Of a stretch of 64,000 nt of DNA, positions 37,968-49,000 are shown one piece after another (position 1 is the first letter of the stretch; the number at the start of each line of letters is the position of its first letter). The DNA is taken from NCBI GenBank assembly GCA_037043015.1, contig CM073322.1, positions 16,875,601 through 16,939,600 on the forward strand, given 5' to 3'. The stretch is from Bryum argenteum (lineage: Eukaryota; Streptophyta; Bryopsida; Bryales; Bryaceae). A program made the translations under genes and the position numbers. Under the pieces are notes generated by a model. It was not told where the DNA came from and made no database searches. It saw only the letters and a list, made by a program, of their open reading frames with translations.

Positions 37968-38904
37968 TATTATGTGATGACGTTGGCTCCATAATTAATT
38001 ACATTTTGGCTTGCAAAAGATTGAGGAAAACGTGACTGGTCGGGAGTCTCCCATCGATAGCTCAATTGATGACAATGAGAAGTGAAATGCACAGAGAAGT
38101 TGCTCAAGAGACGAAACATGTCGTTCTCACCAACAAGCAACAAGGCAATGTAAAATTAAATCTTAAATAATAAGATGTTTATGCCATGAGAGTACGGGTT
38201 TGCATTAAAAGTTTATTTTTGCTTATTCAAATTGTGAATGATGAGCATAGAAATAGAACGAGTAGAGTGATATTTTGATGACGTGAACAAAGAACTACAT
38301 AGATTGTAGTAAGGTGATTAAAGGGCCCAATAAAGTGTTGTGTTTGAATTTCTTCCAAACAGATCAAAGGATTTTGAACAAATTGAAAAGTGTGTACCAA
38401 TCAATAATTTTGGAACAAAGGGATTAGCTCTTATCAAGACTAGAGCTTGACACATTTGTTGCCATATGGAATTCGATGCTTTGTTTCCTTTTCCAAAAGT
38501 AGACATCCAAGTGCAATGGTAATTACTTCTAAACATTTCACTTGGAGCATGCCTGATGGACTATGAGCAATGCTACAACCTCTTGATTGAGGGGGTTGTC
38601 ATGGCTTAAGTGCTCCAATGTAGCCGCAATTGGTCGATCTAATAGGATACACCAATTCGCTTTCAACTGTCTTCAAATCAACCCCCAAACAACATATTTT
38701 CTTTCAAATGTATTTCAAGCCTTCATTGTCAAATTAAGTTCAACCAACTCACGTTGAACAAGAATTAGTGACACATCTTTAGTCAAGCTTTATTATACAA
38801 ACCGCAAGATTTCAAACCTATCTACAAACATGATTACCGTGTCAAATCTCAACCGTTGGATTTGAACCATTTGTGAGTCATAATCTTCAAAATTGGTGCT
38901 AAAC
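37968..38904. other. Non-coding stretch next to the Tc1 relic
   Basis: About 38800-38900 contains the CAACCGTTGGATTTGAACCA-type motif shared with TTAA elements, so a fragment of one may have interrupted the Tc1 relic. No gene seen. Confidence 0.4.
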
Positions 38905-39565
38905 ACTTTTTTGGGCATTGTCTAAAAGACATAGTCTACTTTGTGTAGAGGGGACTTGATGATAGTTGGCCCAAATATTTTGATCGGTGGAGACTTATCG
39001 AATCGAGAAAAGGCACCCCAAACCATCACTATGAATTACGTCCGGACTAAAAACTTGGTGTTGTACAATCCCAATTATATTTTTTGTATGCCTTCCGTCA
39101 CACTCTAATTGGCTGCGAACTTTTGTCAATTACAAATGACGACTCATCCGTCCAAATAATGTAATACCAATCTTCAGACGTCCAACTGACATCAACAAGT
39201 GCAAATGCAAGCCTACCTGTCTTATGTTTGACACTCAATTAGGGTTTATGGGCGCTTTACGATTTCTAGAACCAAGCTCGCGGAAGTAGACCCGAACAAT
39301 GTTTCGGCAAACACTCACAAAGTTTGCAAGTTCTACCAAAGAATGCATTCTATTCGAACTAACGTCATGACATAATACTCGAATATCCCCCTCAGACAAC
39401 TTCCTCGATCTGCCACATTGTGTATTCAACAACTCTACACTTCCACAGACCTTCCATCAACTCAAGATAGTTGAAATGGTCAAACTTGGAGCACCCATGA
39501 CTTCCACAATGTCCTTACACTTCAACCCGACCTTCCTCATTCTCACAATTTGATTCTTCTGCATA
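38905..39565 (-). pseudogene. Tc1/mariner-type transposase relic
   Basis: Minus-strand translation, with several stops and frame changes, shows an N-terminal paired helix-turn-helix region beginning QKNQIVRMRKVGLKCKDIVE. It is followed by the linker GRSRKLSEGDIRVL and RVYFRELGSRNRK. Then comes the block WTSEDWYYIIWTDESSF with the first catalytic Asp (of WTDES), a VMVWGAFS-like block near 39010-39030, and LDNA near 38915 (second Asp). The third acidic residue was not found. The 65-codon frame at 39235-39432 is its best-preserved part. No terminal repeats were identified. Confidence 0.75.
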
Positions 39566-40094
39566 GTATACAATCTTCTACACTCATGATGCTTGTTCTA
39601 AGCCTTCAAAAAGCACAATTGAACGTCTAGTTTGCCAAAAAAGAGTTTCTGAAGTTGACAATGTCAAAAACAAAAAATAATACATCGAAAACCTCTACGT
39701 ACTCCACAATATGATTACGTGCAAGTTCAATGTCTTTCTGAACTTCACATGGATCATATATAACACCTCATTCAACCAACCCATGATGTCACTCTACTTT
39801 GGCAGCTCGACACATGTTTGATTATAACTTTGCTTCTTAAATCGACCTAACCACTTCCATGTAATTCATCAAATGTGCACATAGGTTAGGAGACACATAC
39901 TCAATCATAAACAATTATACACCTCATGCACTCTAAAATAAAATATCCAAATGCCAGGAACAAACTCCTTCCAACACGAACACAACATTAAATTCAACTA
40001 GAAGAATTATTCAAGGAAAACGGCTCTCAAGAAAAAAAAATCGAGTTATTTCTATACTTCACCGTACAATAATCACTCATTGGTTGCCTCATAC
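39566..40094. other. Non-coding stretch
   Basis: It lies between the Tc1 relic and the piggyBac element. Nothing recognised. Confidence 0.4.
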
Positions 40095-40784
40095 TTAACC
40101 CCTAAAGGTCCAGGAAAGCGAAAACTGCTTTTTGTTGTTTTGGGCAACTTAGATGAATGTCCATATCTCAATATTTTGGGCTGCAATTTGGAGGAGATGT
40201 CGACAAACATACAATCTTTAAGTGGCAAAAATTGCAAAGTCAAATTCACAATTGAGAAATTTTTACACCACATTTTAGTTTTGAATCCAACTTAGGGCAG
40301 GACGGGCTGGTTGCTTCGCCAATGAATGAAGAGGGCGTGAGAAGGGGCAACATCTTGGGCATAGCAGCAGATTTTGACATGGGCAATGGGTTTAGAATGG
40401 GCTTAGCAAAACCTAGGATTCCAATGAAGTGAATGCTGCCAAAATCTAGCCACCAACCATTATGAATGTGATTGCATATCACCAGAACGACGGCTACCAA
40501 CATAATCAAGACATGACAATTCAAATTTCAAAGTTTATATATGAACGGTCAAAATGGACGGTAAAAAAAACAAGAAGACATACACAAAATCCCACCAGCT
40601 GTTGGATTCAAACATTCAGCACTTGCAATTAGAAAATAAAAAATCAGCTATCATGAAGGGTTCAATCCATGAGCATAGCACGTGTACAGAACTAGGAGAG
40701 GGAGAATCTAGCAATGTTCACCCTGAGAGAATTCACATAGGAGAAGGATCGCCGCTGTAGGGGTGGAGCGGAAGGAAACTGCAA

Positions 40785-41540
40785 TTGGAGATCCATGAGC
40801 CGGGATCTGCAGGAGAGCGCATGGGCGGCGAGGCGGCTCCTATCAACGCGACGAAGGACCTGGACGTGCGAGTAGAATGCGAAAAGACGCCCTGCATCAA
40901 GACGACGCCAAAATACGTTGAGACAACGTTGAGACCGGTTTTTTTGGCGGTAGTTGAAGACCCTAGAGCGACGGCAGACGGAGACCGTGAAGCAACGGCA
41001 GTCGAAGATCGAGGAGCTGCATCGGCAGCAACTACAGTGAACATAGCCGCAGAGGTGGACAATGCCAATCTCTCACTGCGACATCTTCAAGGTGCGGCAT
41101 CGATTGGTAACGGAGCCGATCGAGCTCAGAACGTCAACGATGTGAGGCGCAGCGGAGGCATCATCGACGGAGCTCATGAGGCCACAGTAACCTTATCGAC
41201 AGGGAGTCTCGCACCTCAACCTCTTTCTGTAAAGCGCCTGAAATCATGGGGAGTGTGCAAGTGCCTACGTCATGATCAGATTGAATCTTTACTCCTACTT
41301 CTTGACAAACAACATTTGCGTAAACTTAGAATTCGCAAGAAGTCCCGTGCATGGCCAAAGGTGCCACAAGCTAAGAACTTCAGACATCACTTTTACAGAC
41401 AAACAGCTCATATTCTAGGTTGGATTGAGCAACAAGTTTTTGAAGAAGAGTTTGTGGAAATCGTAAGATCTACCTTTCCAGACGAAAGCCATGCCTTGGC
41501 GGAAATCTTGGAAGAGGTCCAAGGAGGTGAAGCTCTATGA
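40785..41540 (+). CDS. Unidentified ORF inside the piggyBac element
   Basis: A 251-codon frame, GC-rich against its surroundings, sits 5' of the transposase and in the same direction. The first half is low complexity, rich in Ala and acidic residues. The second half, from about residue 152, looks folded: KSWGVCKCLRHDQIESLL, a basic stretch (LRKLRIRKKSRAWPKVP), then an amphipathic helical region ending EILEEVQGGEAL. I do not recognise it. It may be an accessory protein of the transposon, a captured host exon, or an upstream exon of the transposase. A GTGAAG donor-like site lies near its end and a CAG acceptor just before 41616. Confidence 0.45.
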   Translation: MEIHEPGSAGERMGGEAAPINATKDLDVRVECEKTPCIKTTPKYVETTLRPVFLAVVEDPRATADGDREATAVEDRGAASAATTVNIAAEVDNANLSLRHLQGAASIGNGADRAQNVNDVRRSGGIIDGAHEATVTLSTGSLAPQPLSVKRLKSWGVCKCLRHDQIESLLLLLDKQHLRKLRIRKKSRAWPKVPQAKNFRHHFYRQTAHILGWIEQQVFEEEFVEIVRSTFPDESHALAEILEEVQGGEAL

Positions 41541-41615
41541 CTTTTTGTACACAACTTCTAATTTCATGACTTTGAAGTTAGATCTAGAAACTTACTATGT
41601 GATACTTGTGGGCAG

Positions 41616-43993
41616 ATGGAGTGGGAGGGGATTCCCGTGCGCAGGAGTACAAGATTACAACAAGAACCGAGTCCACCCACCTCTCTTTCTAATTAAGATG
41701 AAGAAGTCTTACTAGTAGAAATCAGTGATTTTCCGGATATGGGTTCCAACATCGAGATCTACAATCTACCTGACACAGATATTGTATTTGATAAGAACTA
41801 TTTGGCTTCTTGAGAGCAACCTTATGCATACTACTCAAGTCATGAAGAGTTTGGAGATGAAGGAAATTCAGATTTTGAGAACGAACATGGTGGAGGAGTG
41901 GAAGAGATATTGTGGCCACCGGAAGTAATGTTGCAAGCTAGAAACTATGGGAGGAGAGGACGGAAGAGGAGGAATGCACAGAAAGATCAAAGACTGCTAG
42001 ACAACGATTGCAATACATCGAACTTTGATGTCGCCGAAGACGCTGCTCGAGACGGCGCTCACAGCCGAGCGCCTGCATGCGACGGACAGCCTGGGTCGTC
42101 ATCAGACATCAACGGCAGGGGAAGGGGCTAGTCACCGCCTCCAGCCTGTAAGTGATTTATTTGGTGGTCACGAAAGTAATGAGGAAGGGCAAGTAATTGG
42201 TAATAACAATCGTTCCAATATAGGACGTAGAAGAATGAGATTCAACAATGGTGGAATGGCTAATGCACATGGTCGGGAGTATGAAGAGATAAATAGTGAG
42301 GACTGTCCAGAAATAGAAAGTGCCTCAAATAGTGATGGGGAAGAAGCAAATGTGGGGTTAGGCCAAGAACAAGATGGCTTAAGATATGAATTTAGAGATT
42401 CAACATGGGGAAACCCAAGTATCATGTATTCTCCTATGCCTAATCCATTTTCGGGTACACGAAGTGGCCCGACCCGTAACCACCGTGTTCTACCCACATT
42501 TATGGAATTATTTGGCCTATTTTGGACTCCTCACATATTGTCTAAAATTGTGCAAGAAACAAACCGATATGCCAATGCTCCCTTAGATGAATTTGGACAT
42601 ACCAAGGGAGGGCCAATTGGGAGAATTTGACTGTTGGTGGCCTCAAAGCATTTTTGGCAATGACCTTGTACATGGGTTTGAAAGTGCAACCCAATTTGAG
42701 GACTTATTGGATGCGGGATGAATTATTCAAATGTCCCATTATATCAAACATATATACACGACGCCGGTTTGAGGACATTAGAAGATGTTTGCATCTTACT
42801 AATTTGGAGGGAGTAAATAGAAATGACCCGGGTTATGATAAAATTGGCCAAATAAGGTGGCTTGCTGATTTTATTCGTGAGAGATGCAAAATGGCTTGGC
42901 ATTTGGGAAAATTTATAACAATTGATGAGATGATGATCCGGTATAAGGGGACTTATTCTCCTATACGCCAATATATGCCTAAGAAGCCTCAAAAGTGGGG
43001 CTTGAAGGTATGGTGTGTGGCATGTTCTATTTCAAAGTTTGTATGGAACTTTGAAATCTATTGTGGAAAAGACAATGGCATAATTCCTCCAACCTTAGAG
43101 CAACCACAACCAATTGTAGGGGATGCACGGTTGGCTCATAATGTTGTTTTGAGGTTGCTAGATGGCCTATGGGGTGTAGGTCATTGTGTGACTATGGATA
43201 ACTATTTCACAAGTATAGGATTATTTACTAAACTTTTAGCTAAGGGAATGTATGCATGTGGAACTATAAGGGCAAATCGTATTGGCCTTCCATTGTGTTT
43301 GAAAAACACAAGTGCATTCAAAAATGTGCCTCAAGGGACAACTCTATGGAGAATGCATGACTATGGGACTATTTCATGTGTTATGTGGAAGGGTAAAAAA
43401 CCGGTTCTTCTTATTTCTACTCATTCCTTACCTATTCAAGCTCCATGTGAGAAGGTGGTGACGGTTCCCCGGCGAAATGGAGCGGTTCGGGAGTTTATTC
43501 AAACTTCACTGGCATTATTGGAATACACCACTCATATGAGAGGTGTTGATGTCGCCGATCAACTAAGGGCATCTTATAGTTGCCAAGTGCGAAGTCACAA
43601 ATGGTGGCATCGTATTTTTTTTTTCTTCTATTGGACCTATCGGTGGTGAACATGTATATTTACTATTTGGATTGTGTTGAGAAATTCAATGTGCGGCGTC
43701 GAAAAGCGGTTTATCCCATGACTCATCTGCAATTCAAGAAAGGTTTATGTGAAGCATTACTAGAAGGTTGGCCCATGAGGACTTCTCAACCCCCTGATTT
43801 TCCCGTACTCCCACGCCACCCCAAGATATGCGTTCCTAGAAGATCCAATTTACGGCGCCAATGTGTAGCTTGTCAAAAACATGCTCCAAATTGGTATTGT
43901 CACAATTGTGGTGACAAATGGATGTGTCTTACCCTTGGTTGTTTCGAGAGATGGCACACCGAACTTCACAACCGACATCAAATGAGAACTTAG
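41616..43993 (+). pseudogene. piggyBac transposase, disabled
   Basis: The N terminus (MEWEGIPVRRSTRLQQEP) is followed by an acidic region with in-frame stops at 41694 (TAA) and 41811 (TGA). Frame changes are needed near 42110, near 42605 (a G-rich run) and at the T10 run 43615-43624. The catalytic core is preserved. FITIDEMMIRYKG carries the first Asp (about 42924), VTMDNYFTSIGLF the second (about 43196) and MRGVDVADQL the third pair (about 43548-43560). RSHKWWHRI and the typical YW segment follow. The C terminus is a Cys/His cluster (CVACQKHAPNWYCHNCGDKW, then C and H residues), like the Cys-rich domain that binds piggyBac ends. All catalytic aspartates survive, so the breaks may be recent or partly assembly errors. 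Confidence 0.9.
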
Positions 43994-45110
43994 CTAACTA
44001 TGTATGTAAGTTCTTTTTTCTCTCATGATATACATTGTTTTCTTGGTAATTTTATTTTTCTTGAGAAACCTATATGATGATTTTTGGTTCTGTACATCTT
44101 ATGTTATTTCTTTTCCCCTTATTTTTTTTTTGTGGACTGTTGAAGCATCGAAGAGTTGTTGCAAAACATGGTTGTGAAGCTCATGTAGCCAAGGTTTTAA
44201 ATTTTGAAGGAGACCCTTGAGCCAGCGACGTTCGATGCCAGTCTAGGAGGGCTTTATGCCTACGCAGCAGAGGCCTTAGGCGCATCAAACTGCCTCGGTG
44301 GGAGCCACATTAGCCCCGACCATATTAGGACCGCTTGTACCTCCCCCTCACAAGCCATTTATTGCCTACTCCCATGCCTGGGTCCAGCTTTAGCTAAATT
44401 TGCTTAGAATTTATGGTGCCAGCAGAATATTTCCGATTCTAACAGCTTCTTTACACTGGACCCGGTTGGGTGAAAAAGATTTTCCAATATTGCTTGTTGC
44501 CCTCCATATTTTCATAATACATATATGTGTGTTTTCTTTCAGAAAAATTCACGATTCAAGATTTTAGATTTTTTGAAAAAAAAATTCACCCAAAACTTTC
44601 GTTCATGTAAACCTATGTTTTCACCGTTGCGATTTGTAAACAGAGTTTTTTTGATGGTACATCTTCAACACCACCCTCATTTTGACAAAGAAGAAGCTTC
44701 TAGACCACCTCCTACAAAGATATTTGCATGAAGGTTGTAAAAGTTGAATCAAGGTCTAATTTTTTTTGGGCAGGTGCCCAACTTAGTAACCTACATGGAA
44801 AAAAATATGAGCAGAATGTTTGGGGTAAAATCATCAACTCCCCCTTTGCACCATTTTGGCTATGCCATTCGGGCAGACGCCCAAAAAAAATTTGAGTCAA
44901 CTTTGAACGTTATAATCTCACAAATGGTAAAGATCCAACGGTCAAAATTTGACGTGGTGTTAGCGCAGGTAGTTATGTTGAAGATCTTACGGTTGAATAC
45001 ACAAAAAATGTAAAAAAAATCTCAAACATACATAAACTTCTACAAGATGGTCAAAAATCGCAGTTTTTGGTTTTGGAGGTCCCAAAACACCTTGGACGTT
45101 TAGGGGTTAA

Positions 45111-46052
45111 CCCCTAAACTACCATGGTGTTTTGCGAGCTCCAAACTCCAAAATTTCAATTTCATACCACCTTGTAAACTTTGGAGTATGAGAATATATT
45201 TTACACTTTTTTGAAACTTTCAACCATAAGATCTTGAAGAAAATTACCATTAGAGGTAGTGGCTGAAATTTCAACCGTTGGATCTTTACCATTTGTAAGA
45301 TTGTAACATTCAAAGTTGATGCAATCTTTTTTTCAGCAAACATAGTCCTCTTTGTGCAAAGGAAAACGTGATGCTTATTACCTTAAGCATCTAGCTTATA
45401 TTTTTTTCCCATGTATATAACTAAGTTGAGCATGCCCATGCAAAATTTTAGACACTCATTTTGCTTTTTGATCCTTCATGCAATTTATTTACTATAAGAA
45501 GGTAGAAATAAAGGATTTGGTAAAACATGCACCATGTTTCTTGTATTTGGTTTAGGGTAAATATGAACGGCGAGTATATACCTTCTTGAGTTTTTGAATT
45601 TCAAGACAATAGAAATCCAAAAAATTTCAAAATCCCAAATTTTGGCAAATTTTGAAAGAAAAAATTGTAATATCACATAAAACTTTGAATCTAGCTCTTG
45701 TAATTTTTGAAGGGTGCCCTTGTAGGATTGGTAAAAGTTTCAACTTGGGTCACTTGAAAACCTAAGTACAAAATCAATCAAGAAAAGATTTCTAAAAAAT
45801 CTCTAAAAAAAAGGAAAAAACAAAAAGTTTTTTTCTGCTTGCCCTAAGGCTGAAAACTAAAATTTGCGTTTACAAACTCCAAAGGTGGAGTTTGACTTTG
45901 CAAATTTTCCCACATACACCTTGTAGTATAGGGAACATTGAGTAAAAATCTTAAGCAAAAATATTACTTTTAAGATCTTCATTTAGCCTGCCCTTCATTT
46001 AGCCTGCGCGAAATAAAAAATCTCCTAATCAGAGGCCTTGGTAGTTTAGGGG
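45111..46052. mobile_element. TTAA-flanked non-autonomous element adjoining piggyBac
   Basis: Termini CCCCTAAACTACC / GGTAGTTTAGGGG are a perfect 13-bp inverted repeat with TTAA on both sides. The left TTAA (45107-45110) is the same four bases that end the piggyBac element. The right TTAA is 46053-46056. The 942-bp interior is non-coding and contains ACCGTTGGATCTTTACCATT, a motif shared in inverse orientation with the piggyBac right end. Confidence 0.88.
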
Positions 46053-46056
46053 TTAA

Positions 46057-49000
46057 GTTCAAATCTCAATTTAGTCCTTTCAAAGTTCAATGCTCTCTTT
46101 CTCTTTCTACTTTGATTATACAAACCGGTGTTTTAATCACAACTTAACCATAAAACTCTAGTATTATCTCTTTTTCTAAAAAAGTTGGTGTACGTATATA
46201 TTTATCCAATCCCTTGAGTGTGGCAAGGATAAACGAGAAACAATCATAGACTTGAAAAAAACTTGAAGTTCCACCTAGGAGCATGCCCGGGCTGCACTGT
46301 AGGCCGGAAAGTGGAGCCATATTCAATGTATGAGGAGCCCCAACCCACACACTATCCCTCTAACCCGGTCAAGAGGGTTGAGGTCTCCTAAATTCTAGAA
46401 CATCATAACTCCAAGTTATCCCGTGCCTTCATTCACATTTTAGCGTCCCTATCAACGATTGGAATAGTGACACATGGCAAAAATAATTTATATTATAATC
46501 TGCTTGTCATCAAATGTGATTGGTCTCAGGCCTTTTCTTCTAGCATGTGATTGGCGAGAGGCCTTTTGCTCCGCCCTGTGTCTTGACCTAGGGTAGGGTG
46601 CTACGCCCGGCCGAGCGGAGCCTGCGAGGTTTTCTTGCAGCAGAGCGGCTCGGCCTGACGGACAGGGTTGGGCATGCTCTAGTGCTACAACGAGTCTCCA
46701 CGCTATTTCTAGTAGAAATTGTGATCCTATGTTTAGAAGATGGCGGTTAATAGACCATAGTATAGTAGATAGAGTGCTAGAGAGCTAGGAAGCTAGGAAG
46801 TGAGAGAGATGGTAGATTGAAGTGAGGGAATTGAAATGAAGTGAAAAGCCATGCAAATGGTGAAACTACAAGTGGAGTGAGCGCTCCATGGGCCCCCACC
46901 CCGCCCAAGCAACTTTTGTCTTCCGCATCAGACGATGCTTTGTCGTCATCGCTGCAGCCTGCGCTTAAGCACTTGCCCCTTTCACACACGGCACTGCCCC
47001 TACCCCCCCCCCCTAGCCATGCTTGGATTTGGTAGTTGGATTTTCCACATCAGATTCCATCTCTTGTCCATGTCACCCATTCAATCAAATATTTCATGTT
47101 TCTCAATATTTGGCCCACTTGCACTTCTTCCATTTGGTGATTAAAAAATTTTTTTTTTTTTTTTATTTTTAAAAATTTTTTTTTTTAATTTTTGGTTTTT
47201 TGGTTATTTTTAAATTTTTTTGTAAATTTAATATTATTTTCTATTTTTTATTTTATTATTTATTTTATATAGTTAATGTGTTATTGCATTGGTGGAGTTT
47301 TTTTGTTGGTCATGTAAGAATAAAGAGTCGAGGCATCTAACTCACTTTTATGGTTTTTTTATGGATGTTGATTGGTATTTGATTTCAACTTGAAACTTTG
47401 TGATTATTAAAATGTTTACTAGCATTCATGTTGAAGTGTGATAGAAAGAGCATGTTTTGGTGATTATTTTTGAAAAAATAAAGGAAATCTAGCCAATATT
47501 TGAAAATCACTGAGGTGATGCACTAAATTTGTGAATTTGAATTTTTTTGGGAAGGAACTAAAAATTGCATAAATGAAATAGAAAGATTGTAAAAGGTAAT
47601 AGGAAGTCACAAAGGCTACAATACAACGAGAGAGCTACAATACTCTTGACCATCAAAGCTTACAGTAAGAGGAGCTATCTTGTTGATCCTTAAATGCCTA
47701 GACCCTTTGAAAATTTGAAGAATATCCACATCCAAGGGGATAGGGTGACAAGTACACTAAATAGGTAGATTAGTATTAGATGAAAGTTAGTGTTATATTC
47801 ACTATTTACCCACAACACTAAATGTCATTAGTAGTTACAATTAGTGTTAGGGTAGAGTTTCGAACAAGTCAGCACCGCCTCTGCTTCATCTTTCTCTCTT
47901 TGCTGTAATGCTTCCTTTCTCGTTTGCTTCTTAAGGTTCGGTGCTTCACAATTTGTTGTTGCGGAGCTACAAAGATCATTTGCTACTGCGACTAATCCAG
48001 CTCTGTACTCCCATCCGCTTGTATACATTGTAGAGGACTTGTTGTTGGTACTGCAACTCTACGTAACATTTCAAATGGTCGAAGCATATGTGTGTACAGG
48101 TGGCAACTATGGCTACTTGGAATTGCAGGGTAGTCAATACGGGCCAAAGATAGGAGCATGAAGATTGTTAATTATGAATTTTGGAATTACTCAACTTTTT
48201 ATACCGAAAGTTTATGAAGTTTTAATGAATTATTTGTTTCTTGAGTATGACATTGTCTTGTTATCTGTTGTTCTCGATTATATCTCTTTGGAATTTTTTT
48301 TTCTCTTTTGTTGGTTCATTTGTATCACGCAGTTCACACTATTTGACATTTAATTTCGTACTGTATTTGATATCAAGTTTGCGATTATGGAGTATTAAAT
48401 TCCTCTCTCTATCTTATCTTTGTTGCAAACTTTCTTCTAGTCACTTCGTTGGTCACATTATTAAATAATCATGTCCTTTCAAGACCTTCTTTGTTTTATT
48501 GTATTATACCTATTTCTATTTATGTGATTATGTACGATGTTGATGGAGGTTAGTTTCTATTTGCAATTACAAAAATAGAGTAGAGTTGCATATTTAGACA
48601 CTTGAGAAGTACTACTGAGTATACATGAAAACTCTACTAAGTAATTGTGGATTTAAAAGTTAAATTTTGGTTAAGAAATTGGAAGTAATTAGGGATTCAA
48701 CCATTATAGTTGTTGATTAGTCAAATGATGTGATTTATGTACAATATAATGCCGATTTAGCTTGATTTCTCTTTGTCTAAATAGAGGAGTTGTATGTACG
48801 GACACCTCAGAAATATTGTTTCATGAGAAGCTTATTTTTTGTCTACTCTTTTTGGGTTCTATTTGTCATTGAGAATGTGGAAGTAATTAGTGATTGTTCA
48901 GTTATAATTGCTTCAATATATTTGTTGAATCTTGCCATATATACAACGTTGCACAACCTATCTGCACAGTGTCCTTCATTGGCTTGTCAATAATTTCATG

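Larger units (their letters stand above)
40099..45106. mobile_element. piggyBac-type transposon with degenerate transposase
   Basis: The termini CCCCTAAAGGTCCAGG and CTTGGACGTTTAGGGG match at 14 of 16 positions when inverted. Both ends are flanked by TTAA (40095-40098 and 45107-45110), the exact target signature of piggyBac. Between them, in plus orientation, lies a transposase with the piggyBac DDD core and a C-terminal Cys-rich domain. A second, unidentified GC-rich reading frame precedes it. Subterminal sequence near 44900-45000 (GGTAAAGATCCAACGGTCAAA) is shared with the neighbouring non-autonomous elements. At about 5.0 kb it is longer than the 2-3 kb common in the family. Confidence 0.85.
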
